From: Galactobacter sp052108535
GTDB lineage: Bacteria; Actinomycetota; Actinomycetes; Actinomycetales; Micrococcaceae
Reading direction: 5' to 3'
Assembly: GCA_052108535.1 (NCBI GenBank)
Contig: JBQDZM010000009.1
Location: 1-64,000, forward strand
Length of the DNA: 64,000 nucleotides
Both the position numbers and the translations under genes were made by a program. The notes under the pieces were generated by a model, which did not search any database, was not told the DNA's origin, and saw only the letters and a list, made by a program, of their open reading frames with translations. Below are positions 50,031 to 58,774 of the stretch, piece by piece. Position 1 is the first letter of the stretch; every line of letters starts with the position of its first letter.

Positions 50031-53000
50031 TTACTCATCCGAGGGTTCCGGCCCCTCGCACGTCACCCTGTCGTCATACCGGGTCACGGTGAACCCGTGC
50101 TTTGAGGATTCGGTCCACAGGTACACCTTCTCACCTGGTTCCCTGGCCTCCACAACAATGCGGCCATCCTTGACGTCCTCGAAGGAGGATGGTTCCTCCT
50201 TGGTGGAGTCGCTCCACCCGGCCCGCACCTGCGCGCCGTGAGCCGAGCTCACCCGAACCTCGGTCTCACCATCGGCGATGCACTGCTCTCCCTGCACCTC
50301 GACGTCCAGGCTCAGATCCACGGTACGTTTCGTCTGCGTCCCGAGTTTCTTGGGCGGGGAACAGAAACTCTTCTTCGCCGTGCGGCAATTCATGGCCCAG
50401 ACCGTCACGGCCTCGTCGTTCTCACCGAAGGCCTGGTCCTTGCCACTGGGTGCCGAGTTCCACCGCCCGCTGCTGCTGTCCGGCGCCTCGTTGCTAAAGG
50501 CCACGAAGAAGTGCTTGGCGCTAGGGTTGCCTGCATCGATGCGGTAGTACGGCTGCCGCACGTGCTTGGTTTCGTCTTGTTTCTCGTCCTTCGTCCAGGT
50601 CGTACCGCCCGGGGCCCCCACCTTGGTGTCCACCTTCTCGGTGACCGCCTTGGTGCAGAAGAGCCCATTGCTGACCCGCACGGTAAACACCGGCTCCTTG
50701 CCGGGGTCCAGAGCGGTTTTCCAGGTGCTCCCGTCCACGTTGGACTTGAACCCGTCGGTGGAGCATGATCCTGCCGAGTCACCGCTGCGTTTGAGCGCGA
50801 TGTGGGCCTGGGTCGAGGCACCGCGGCCGTCCGCCTTGAACTCGACCTCAGCGGTTTCTCCGTCCGCGCCCAACCCAGCCACGGCAGAGTCGATCCTCGG
50901 CGCGGCCACGGCCGTAGCATTGGCGGCGGCCGTCTCCGACGTCATCCGCTTGTTCTTGGCCACGACCACGAGTCGATATTCTTGCCCGGCGCGGATCCTG
51001 GAATCGGTGATGTCCACGTTGGTGCCGGAGGGTTGGCGCACGATCCCGCCGTCCGGCAGGCCTGGGCCAATCAACTTCACGGTGTAGCCGGTCACGTCGC
51101 TCCCCCACGGTGCACTTGCGGGAGCCTTCCAGGAGGCCAAGAGCGTGGTCCCCGACCGGTCCTCGCGCGAGGGCTTCAGGGCGGGTTGGGTGGGCGCACC
51201 GGGTTGACGATCCATCATCACGGACGCTGATGGCCGCGACCAGGGGCCGGCCCCGACGCCGTTGACGGCGCGCATCCGGAAGCTGTGGTCCACCCCGTAG
51301 GAGAGTCCCGTCACCCGGCAGGCGCGCGGCCCACCGGTGCAGGTCCCGACCTCTGATCCGTCGACTTGGTACTCATAACGCTGGATGGCCGAGCCGTTGG
51401 GTTCCGCGCCGGATACCGACAATTCCACGGCGGCGTCCTCGGGGTACCGGGTCACAGACGGCGCACCAGGGGCACCGGGCACGTCCTGCACAACGACCCG
51501 CACCAGGCCTTCTGCCCTCCTCGTCGCATCGCCGGTGGCGTCCTGCACCTGGTAAACCGCGGTGGCGGTTCCCGTCCGCGCGTCCTTGGCGGCGCCGACC
51601 CTGACCTTGGAACCGGCCTTGGAGATCTGCACCCCCTCCACAGCGGTGGCGGTCTCCACCCCGATCAATTCCAAGTTGCGCCCGGGGAACGGGGAGTCGT
51701 CATTGGCAAGGACGTTGACGTCCTTGGACTCACCACGGCGCAGCACGATCTCGTCGTCATGTGCCAGTGGCGGCGGCTTGGTTGAGGAGGTCACCGTGAT
51801 CTCCATGGCGGCGGCGGAGGTTCGGCCTTCTGCGTCGGTCACGGTGACCTGCGCCTGGGTGGAGGTGCCTGGTTTGGCTCCCTTGGCTGCCGTGACCACC
51901 AGGGTATGCCCGGAGACCTGGGCGGACGCGACGCCAGCGTCGCCGCCGTTCACGGACCACGTCAGACCGGCGAAGCGTCCTTCCCCCTGCCCCGCAACGT
52001 CCGTGGATTCGCGGAGGTCGATGCGCGTGCTCTCCGCGGATTCCACCGAGACGTTGGCGCGCCGCATCACGGGCGCGGGATTCTTCTCCGGCTGAACCGT
52101 GATGGCCAGGATCACCACGGAGGCGGTCCGGCCGTCGGTGATGGGGACACTGACAGCGGCGGGGCCCCAGTACCCTTCCGCGGAACGGAAACGCAGGTGT
52201 CTGCGGTCCAGTGGCTCCGCCGTCCCGTTCATCGCCAGCACCGAATCGGTGTTCACCAATCCCACGCTGCGGCCCTTGGCCGCGATCACCTGTTTGGACA
52301 GGTCGATGTCGAGGTCCTGACCTGTGGTGACCTTGAGGGCCGGAGCATCGTCGCGGAGCTCCGGTGGTGCCTCATCGATCCCGGGGACGGTGATGAAGGC
52401 GGTGGCCTCGGCGCCCTCGGCATCCGTCCGCGACACGGTGAACGGGATGATGCTGCGTTCTGCCTGCATCGAGACCACCACGCGGCCCTGCGCATCCACG
52501 CTGGCGTCCGACCAGCCCTCCGGCAGGCTCACCTTCAGTCCGGACCGGTCGCCCTCGCTCAGGTGCGTGGAGGAGAGGACATCAACCGGAACGCTCTCGC
52601 GCCCGTCCACTTGGCTCAGGGTCAAGGTCTGATCCTCGGGTTCCGGTGCGGCGGCCGGGGCATCGGCATTGATATCCAAAGTCAGCCAGGCGGTGGACTG
52701 GGCCCCACGGGCGTCCTCCACCGTGTAGAGGACGCTCACACTGCCCGCCGCATCCGGGGCCCGCACCTGGACGCGTTTCCCGTCGGTCTCGGCTTTCGCC
52801 TCCCCGGAGGGAACGGTGGCCGAGGTGATCCGCAGCCCCTTCCCGTATGAGTCGACGTCGTTGGCCAGGACGTCCAGATTCAGTTCGGAACCGGGGCGGG
52901 TGGTGACCAGGTCGTCGGCCGCATCCGGGCCGGGCACGGGCGCGTCCGGCCCCTGCACTCCGACCCGGATGGTGCCTACGGAGGAGGCACCGAGCGCGTC

Positions 53001-55925
53001 GGTGAGTCGGTAGGTGAACGTGTCTGTTCCCTCGGAGACGTCGTTGGGCACGTACACCATGCTGCGCGCGGAAACCTGCTGCAGGGTGCCGTTACGTGGT
53101 GCGGTGACCACCGCTGACACGCCTACGGAATCACCGTCCGGGTCGGCGCCGTGCACTGGCACGGGGATGGTCACGGGCTGGCCAGCCCGGCTGCGTGCCG
53201 AGATCGACGGAGCCGAGGGCGCCCGGTTCTCTGCGGCGTCCAGCTCGGTGACGGTGACATCCACCTGGCCCACGGCCTCACGCCCATCCGGACCCAAGAC
53301 CCGATACCGGGCTTGGAAGGTCCCGGGCTGATCGGGGGCCAAGAAGCGCAGCCGGTCCTTCGTGGTGACCATCAACCCGGCCTTGGGTTCTGCGACCAGG
53401 TTCTGGTCCAAGCGCAACGGTTTGCCGTCAGGGTGAGAATCGTTGCGCAGCACCGGGATGTCCACCACCTCGCCTGCACGCACCGTGGCTCGGTCGTCCT
53501 TCGCGACGGGCGCCTGCAGGGTGCTGGGTTCCGGGACCTGCACCAGAGTCAGTTGTCCTTGGGAGGTCGACGTGCCGTTGGAGACGGTCACGTTGAGTTG
53601 CAGGGGTTCCTCGAGTTCCTTCAGCAAGGTGACCCGAACGCGTTGACCGTCCACGATCTCCGTGTCGATACCATCCGCTCGGGTCGGCGCCGTTCCAAGC
53701 GTGGCACCAGTGGGAGGGTTCGTGACCGCGGTGACGGTCAGCACCCCACCGGCGGGGTCGTAGGCCCGGGAAAGGATGTCGGTCTCCATGGACTCCTTCA
53801 TCCTGACGAACGCGGTGGTGGGAGCTACCACTGGATCCGACGATTCCTCAGGTACCGGTTGCACCACCACACGGATGGTGCCGGTCGCGGAGTCGTGTCC
53901 GTCGGAGACCGCGTAGGTGACCTTGTACTCCCCGGGCTCGTTGGGCATCAACTTCACGGAACCATCCGCATACACCACCGAGGCGTCGAGGCCGCCGTCC
54001 TCCCCCTCTGCGACCTCTGCCCTGGTCAGTCGGAGATCGCCGTCCCCGCCGCGGGCCAGGTCCGTCGGGGTGGTCACCACTTCCGTCCCGATCCTGCCCA
54101 CCAGGGTGGTGTTCTCGGTGATGATGGGCGCCCGCCCCTTGGCCGTCACCGTCACCTTGACGCTGCCATTGCCCGTGGCTTTCCCGTCAGAGACGCGCAC
54201 GCGCACCGTGTCCAGTCCTGGCTCGCCGCCACCCTGGGTCAGGTCCAGCCGCCCGGTGGCCTCCGCACCCACGCGATTCGGGGCGTTCGCTGTGGCGGAC
54301 TCCAGGTAAATCGAATCCGATTCGGGATCCACCCAGTCCTCCAGCGCCTCCACGGACGCCTGGCCTCCCTGCGCCACGGTGGTCCGGGTGCTCCTGACCT
54401 GTTCCGGGGCGTTATTCACATCTTCACCGACCAGGCGCACGGACACGCGGGCGCTGTCCTGGCCACCGTTGCCGTCATCCACGGTGTAGGAGAAACTCAC
54501 CGTGCCGGTCGCGTCGCTGCGCGGTGTGAATTGAAGTTTCTGGTTGTTCTCCACGATCTCGACCCGGCCCACCGTCGCCGGCGGCGGGGTCACCGACGTG
54601 ATCGCCAACGGGTCGGCGTTGCGATCCGCGTCGTTCAACAGCACCGGCAGGACGTTGGCGCGGCCCGGGCGGGCACCAAATTCATCGTCCTTGGCCTCGG
54701 GCGGGCGTTGCGCCTTCACCGGCGTGGGCGGCACATCCACATCATCGTTGTGGTGCTGCACCGTGGTGGCGGTGTCGTCGAAATCGTCCCAGTTCGAGAT
54801 CAGCGCGCCACCGTGCTGAAGGGACCACGCCAAGCCATGCGCCGGATCGTCGGCCACCACAGCGTCCTGGTTCAGCCGCAGGGTGACCGGGGCGTCCCCC
54901 ACCGCGGACGCCAGGCCGAAGGCCTCTGGGTCCCGTTCGTCGCAATACTGTTGCGCAGTGCCTTCCGCCCACGCACCGTACCAACACCCGTCCGCGCGCA
55001 CGGGCGCCGCCGGCGCCGAGTCCATCCCGTCCACCGGGAGCTCCACCGAGGACTTACCGGTGCCCACCGTCACGAGCCCGCCGCTGTGCGCCAGCACCGC
55101 CTCATCCTGCGCCGCGGCGTCCTTGGCGTCCACCGGCTGAGCCAGACGCACAGAGGCCGGGTCATCCACGACACCGGCCAGGGACGTCGTCTCCCCGAAC
55201 GCGTGGAGCTCGTTGGAACCGGGCGAATACACCACCGGTTCGTTCCCCACCAAAGTGATCTCGGCATCGGCAGGCTTCCCATCGAAGTCCACATCAACGA
55301 CCTGCTGAGCCCGACCAGGAACCTTCAACGTGATGCGCGACGACGTCCGCGAGTACCCGGCCCACACGCCGTCCGGCCCCACGGCCACCACAGCGTCGGT
55401 TCCGACCTGCCCCTCCGGTTCCGCCCCGGGCGTGTACTGCGAAACGTCTTGCAGGCTACGAACCCACACCTCACCCTTGGCCGGATCCAGGATCCCCATC
55501 CGGGACCCAGCGGTGACCACCTCGGGTTCGCCCTCCGGAAGGTTGACGGTGCCCAGGGCGCTCGCCGTGGCGGGATCCACGACGGTCAGGGTGTTCTTCT
55601 CCGCGGAGTGCATCACCACGCTGCGGGCGTCCTGCGCGATGACGTCGCCGTCACCCTCCAGAGACACGGTGGTGTCCAGAGCGGAAATCTCCGTGTTGGC
55701 ACGTCCCAATTGCGACGTCGACGTGTTCGCGACCCAGACGGAGGCATCCGACAGATCCGGTGCAGTCCGGTCGAACCCGTTGGCGACGATCCCGATCCCG
55801 GCCACCAGGGCCACGGCCAGGGCCCCGACGCCTGCGCCGATCCACACCTTGCGCTCGCGCGGCCCCACAGCGCCCTTGCCCGCCCTTGTCCTCGGCGGGC
55901 GCGCGGCACTGCGCCTGCCCGTCAT
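50031..55925 (-). CDS. Giant single-pass surface protein with Ig/cadherin-like and FN3 repeats
   Basis: This 1964-residue protein has a short Arg-rich cytoplasmic head and one membrane helix at about 28-50 (VWIGAGVGALAVALVAGIGIV), so nearly everything is outside. Residues ~60-390 are strand-rich and propeller-like (SVWVANTS, VVDPATASALGTVNL, GVWAGYSR). From ~405 to ~1500 come tandem Ig/cadherin-like domains sharing a DD-x-R-x-G...V-x-V-L-x-ND motif (KDDEFGARPG..LLND; KDDRATVRAG..LRND; ADDLVTTRPG..LAND; HDDEIVLRRG..LAND). Two FN3-like domains (~1520-1720) and a Cys-containing C-terminal region follow. It overlaps the kinase stop by four bases. It is probably an adhesin, scaffold or sensor for the kinase. 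Confidence 0.88.
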   Translation of the reverse strand: MTGRRSAARPPRTRAGKGAVGPRERKVWIGAGVGALAVALVAGIGIVANGFDRTAPDLSDASVWVANTSTSQLGRANTEISALDTTVSLEGDGDVIAQDARSVVMHSAEKNTLTVVDPATASALGTVNLPEGEPEVVTAGSRMGILDPAKGEVWVRSLQDVSQYTPGAEPEGQVGTDAVVAVGPDGVWAGYSRTSSRITLKVPGRAQQVVDVDFDGKPADAEITLVGNEPVVYSPGSNELHAFGETTSLAGVVDDPASVRLAQPVDAKDAAAQDEAVLAHSGGLVTVGTGKSSVELPVDGMDSAPAAPVRADGCWYGAWAEGTAQQYCDERDPEAFGLASAVGDAPVTLRLNQDAVVADDPAHGLAWSLQHGGALISNWDDFDDTATTVQHHNDDVDVPPTPVKAQRPPEAKDDEFGARPGRANVLPVLLNDADRNADPLAITSVTPPPATVGRVEIVENNQKLQFTPRSDATGTVSFSYTVDDGNGGQDSARVSVRLVGEDVNNAPEQVRSTRTTVAQGGQASVEALEDWVDPESDSIYLESATANAPNRVGAEATGRLDLTQGGGEPGLDTVRVRVSDGKATGNGSVKVTVTAKGRAPIITENTTLVGRIGTEVVTTPTDLARGGDGDLRLTRAEVAEGEDGGLDASVVYADGSVKLMPNEPGEYKVTYAVSDGHDSATGTIRVVVQPVPEESSDPVVAPTTAFVRMKESMETDILSRAYDPAGGVLTVTAVTNPPTGATLGTAPTRADGIDTEIVDGQRVRVTLLKELEEPLQLNVTVSNGTSTSQGQLTLVQVPEPSTLQAPVAKDDRATVRAGEVVDIPVLRNDSHPDGKPLRLDQNLVAEPKAGLMVTTKDRLRFLAPDQPGTFQARYRVLGPDGREAVGQVDVTVTELDAAENRAPSAPSISARSRAGQPVTIPVPVHGADPDGDSVGVSAVVTAPRNGTLQQVSARSMVYVPNDVSEGTDTFTYRLTDALGASSVGTIRVGVQGPDAPVPGPDAADDLVTTRPGSELNLDVLANDVDSYGKGLRITSATVPSGEAKAETDGKRVQVRAPDAAGSVSVLYTVEDARGAQSTAWLTLDINADAPAAAPEPEDQTLTLSQVDGRESVPVDVLSSTHLSEGDRSGLKVSLPEGWSDASVDAQGRVVVSMQAERSIIPFTVSRTDAEGAEATAFITVPGIDEAPPELRDDAPALKVTTGQDLDIDLSKQVIAAKGRSVGLVNTDSVLAMNGTAEPLDRRHLRFRSAEGYWGPAAVSVPITDGRTASVVILAITVQPEKNPAPVMRRANVSVESAESTRIDLRESTDVAGQGEGRFAGLTWSVNGGDAGVASAQVSGHTLVVTAAKGAKPGTSTQAQVTVTDAEGRTSAAAMEITVTSSTKPPPLAHDDEIVLRRGESKDVNVLANDDSPFPGRNLELIGVETATAVEGVQISKAGSKVRVGAAKDARTGTATAVYQVQDATGDATRRAEGLVRVVVQDVPGAPGAPSVTRYPEDAAVELSVSGAEPNGSAIQRYEYQVDGSEVGTCTGGPRACRVTGLSYGVDHSFRMRAVNGVGAGPWSRPSASVMMDRQPGAPTQPALKPSREDRSGTTLLASWKAPASAPWGSDVTGYTVKLIGPGLPDGGIVRQPSGTNVDITDSRIRAGQEYRLVVVAKNKRMTSETAAANATAVAAPRIDSAVAGLGADGETAEVEFKADGRGASTQAHIALKRSGDSAGSCSTDGFKSNVDGSTWKTALDPGKEPVFTVRVSNGLFCTKAVTEKVDTKVGAPGGTTWTKDEKQDETKHVRQPYYRIDAGNPSAKHFFVAFSNEAPDSSSGRWNSAPSGKDQAFGENDEAVTVWAMNCRTAKKSFCSPPKKLGTQTKRTVDLSLDVEVQGEQCIADGETEVRVSSAHGAQVRAGWSDSTKEEPSSFEDVKDGRIVVEAREPGEKVYLWTESSKHGFTVTRYDDRVTCEGPEPSDE

Positions 55926-57445
55926 GGCCGTGCCTCGTCGTCTCCAGTGCCCAACGGCTCGGACGAGTCGCCGCCCGTCGGCTCCGCCGTCTCGGCCGCA
56001 GCACCTGAGCGCGCGCAGACGGGACCCACGGGCTCCCCGACGTCGCCGTTGTGCAGCGCCTTCACGGTGAGGCAGACCCGTTGCCCGGACTCCGCCGTGT
56101 CCACACGGTAACGGTTGACCGAGACCGTCTCTGCAGCCCTCCCCTGGACCTGCACCACGTAACCGTCCGTGGCACCACTACTGGGGGCAGCCCAGGTGAA
56201 GTTCACCGTTCCCTGCCCGGGATCGGCAACGAGTCCGGTGACCGCGCCGGGACCGGTGGCCCACGGCTTCCACCACAACACCATGGCGGCAGCCGCGAGG
56301 ATCACCGCGGCGCCGGTCGCCAGCAGCCACCAGCGCCTGGCGCCGCCGTGGGTCACCTGGAGCGAACCGCGCACGCGAGTGGCGTCGTCGGCCCTTCCCG
56401 TGGTGTCCCCCGGTTGCGTCCCCGAGCGCCGCCTGCGGCGCTTGGTGCCCGACGTGGAGGAGGCACCGAGGGACTCCAACCGGCCGGTGGCCGTACCGGC
56501 CTCACCGTCCGGGCCCGCGGCCTCGGGGACCGGAGACGGATCCTGCCTGGCCAGTTCCAACGGGGTGGGGCGCAAACCCAGTTCCGACTCCGCCAACTGA
56601 AGCCGGTGCAGCACCTCCAACATGGTCCCGGGGCGATTGGCCGGAAGCGACTGCAGGCACTCAGTGATCAGTGCCTGTAAGGCGGGCGGCGCGTCGTCAC
56701 GGTCAATCGGTAGCGGCTTGGCGCGACCCATGATCCGCCGGGCCAGGCTCATCCGGTCATTGGGGCCCTCCGGGGTCTCATACGGCGAGCGCCCGGTGAG
56801 CAGGGCGTAGAGCGTCGCTCCTAAGGAGTAGATCTCCGAGGCAACGGACCCGCTGCTCTGACCTTGCAAGGCCTCGGGAGGAGCCCACGGGATGGACAAG
56901 CCCACCTCAGACGGGTCCTGCAGCTGCGTCACCGGGGCGTGATCCCCGGCCACTTGGAGCAGGGTCGAGGCGATCCCGAAGTCGGAGAGGACCGGGCGGC
57001 CGAACTCGGTGATGAGCACATTGGCCGGTTTCACGTCACGATGTAGCACTCCGGCAACATGGGCCGTGTGCAGAGCCGCGCCGACACCGAGCCCCACCGA
57101 GAGCACCTCTGGTACGGAGATGTGCTCCGACCGGAAACGCGTCCCGTAGCCGTCCGGGCAGTACTCGGTGACCAGGTACGGACGCCCGTCGGAAGAGATC
57201 CCTGCCTCATACATGGTGAGCACATTGGGGTGCCCCGCTAAGTGGGCCAGGGTGTTGGTCTCTTGCAGGAAGGCGGAGTGCAGGTCGCCAGGGACCGCAT
57301 CCACGAGCAGGACCTTGACGGCGATCCGCCGCCGCGGCACGGACTGCTCGTAGAGGAAAACATCGGCGAATCCACCCGTTCCCAGCGGATGTACCAAGGT
57401 GTAGCCGGAGAGCACGGGTGCGGTGCCGGGCAGCCTACGCGCCAT
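55922..57445 (-). CDS. Membrane Ser/Thr kinase with extracellular FN3-like domain
   Basis: This 507-residue Hanks-type kinase has LGTGGFADVFLY, ATP lysine Lys44 (IAVKVLL), HRDVKPANVL and DFGIAS, all intact. The activation segment has VTQLQDPSEVGLSIPWAPPEAL. A basic linker (TKRRRRRSGTQ) leads to a membrane helix at about 375-395. The outside part is a fibronectin III-like domain (VTGLVADPGQGTVNFTWAAPSS...CLTVKAL) instead of PASTA repeats. ATG 57445 lies inside the end of the FHA gene (11-base overlap) and the stop overlaps the giant gene. It probably signals through the FHA proteins encoded beside it. Confidence 0.9.
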   Translation of the reverse strand: MARRLPGTAPVLSGYTLVHPLGTGGFADVFLYEQSVPRRRIAVKVLLVDAVPGDLHSAFLQETNTLAHLAGHPNVLTMYEAGISSDGRPYLVTEYCPDGYGTRFRSEHISVPEVLSVGLGVGAALHTAHVAGVLHRDVKPANVLITEFGRPVLSDFGIASTLLQVAGDHAPVTQLQDPSEVGLSIPWAPPEALQGQSSGSVASEIYSLGATLYALLTGRSPYETPEGPNDRMSLARRIMGRAKPLPIDRDDAPPALQALITECLQSLPANRPGTMLEVLHRLQLAESELGLRPTPLELARQDPSPVPEAAGPDGEAGTATGRLESLGASSTSGTKRRRRRSGTQPGDTTGRADDATRVRGSLQVTHGGARRWWLLATGAAVILAAAAMVLWWKPWATGPGAVTGLVADPGQGTVNFTWAAPSSGATDGYVVQVQGRAAETVSVNRYRVDTAESGQRVCLTVKALHNGDVGEPVGPVCARSGAAAETAEPTGGDSSEPLGTGDDEARP

Positions 57446-58688
57446 GACCACCACGGCCGTTGTTCGTGGCGGTGTGGACCGCGCTGGAGGACAGGGCAGG
57501 CACGGTGAGGGTCACGCCGTCGCCCAGTTCCACGACGGTACCCGCGCTGACGGGAACCTCTTCCCCGTCACGCAGGCGGAAGGGAGCCTGCCCGGGCATC
57601 TTGATCCGGGTCCCGTTGGTGGACCAGAGATCGCAGACCAGCACCACGCCGGACTGCACGCGCAGACAGGCGTGGGAACGGGACACGGTGGGCCCGTGCA
57701 CAGGGACCAATCTGGCATCGCGGTAACGGACGCTGTCTCCGGCTGGCTCCGTGCCCACCACCATCGCCGCATCCAACGGGATCTCGGTTTCTCCGGCGCA
57801 ATCCGCCACGCGCACCACCGGGGGCCGCTGTCCGGGGTGCTCGACGAGCGGTGCCGGGGCGGGCACCGGAAGTTGCCCTGGCAGCGTTGCCGCCACCATG
57901 GTGGAGCCCGGCGTGGGCGCCTGCATGGGCTGGGCGACGGCGAGCCTGCTCTGCTCGGGTCCGGTATCGGGAGCAGCGATGTCTGGCGACGTGGTGTCCG
58001 GCGCAGAAGCGTCTGGCGACGCGGCGACAGGGGAAATGGAGGCCGGAGAAGTGTCCGAGGGCGAATCGGGTGTCGGGAAGTCCAGACTCAAGGCAGAGCC
58101 GAGCACCGTGTGCTCCTCCGGAGTATCCGGTCCCGCTCCCGCTCGTTGCGCAAGCAGCCGGTGCAGATCGGACCCGGTGACCGTACGGTCGTCGCTGAAA
58201 CCGAGCACGGTGTTCTCCACCTCGGCCTCCGCAGAGTCGCCCTCAACCCCTGCGGAGTCACCTTCGAAGGGTGTCCGTGAAGCCACTGACAGAGGCGCCG
58301 CCGGCCGGGGCACGGCCGCCTCCGTTCCAGAGCCGAGCTGGACGGCGGGCGTGGCCTGCACAGCGTGTGGGGCACCTTCCGGAACGGACGAAACCGTCCG
58401 GTCCTCCTGCTGCGCTGCGGCGTGCCGCGCGGAACGCGCTCTGCGCCCGGCGGGCGCCACAGCGGCGCGGTAGGCCAAAGCCACAACGTTGGGCACCACC
58501 ACCTCCGGATCCGTCCCCAGCACCAGGGTCTCGGTCCCGTCCTGGCTCAACAAGACCAACGCACCGTCGGGCGGCAGCGGGAAGACCCAGCCGCCGTCCA
58601 ACGCCTGGAAAGGGGCCCCTGGCACAGCCAACGGCTGGGCACGGACCTGAACCGGTTCGTCCCAGGCTGCTTCACAGCGATTCAGCAC
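57435..58688 (-). CDS. FHA-domain protein with altered phosphopeptide site
   Basis: This 417-residue protein has a conserved N-terminal region (~1-75, GGWVFPLPPDGALVLLSQDGTETLVLG), a long Pro/Ser/Ala-rich linker (~80-290) and a C-terminal FHA domain (~300-400). The domain keeps VSRSHA and STNGTRI, but its Gly-Arg motif reads VVGTEP, so the arginine that grips phosphothreonine is missing. It may bind partners in another way. No membrane helix is seen. GTG 58688 follows GGGGAGG. It overlaps the kinase gene start. Confidence 0.83.
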   Translation of the reverse strand: MLNRCEAAWDEPVQVRAQPLAVPGAPFQALDGGWVFPLPPDGALVLLSQDGTETLVLGTDPEVVVPNVVALAYRAAVAPAGRRARSARHAAAQQEDRTVSSVPEGAPHAVQATPAVQLGSGTEAAVPRPAAPLSVASRTPFEGDSAGVEGDSAEAEVENTVLGFSDDRTVTGSDLHRLLAQRAGAGPDTPEEHTVLGSALSLDFPTPDSPSDTSPASISPVAASPDASAPDTTSPDIAAPDTGPEQSRLAVAQPMQAPTPGSTMVAATLPGQLPVPAPAPLVEHPGQRPPVVRVADCAGETEIPLDAAMVVGTEPAGDSVRYRDARLVPVHGPTVSRSHACLRVQSGVVLVCDLWSTNGTRIKMPGQAPFRLRDGEEVPVSAGTVVELGDGVTLTVPALSSSAVHTATNNGRGGHGA

Positions 58689-58774
58689 TGCGGCCGCCTC
58701 CCCTCTGACTCTGGCTAATGAACGTCACTTGCTGATGAACGTGTTGACGATGTGGTTCCTCCCTCGAGGCGGGA

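Noticed and set aside
53151..56111. Long open frame (~990 codons) on the plus strand opposite the giant protein and kinase
   Set aside because: It has no family motifs and skewed His/Arg/Gly composition. The minus-strand frames carry real domains. This is GC-driven shadow coding.
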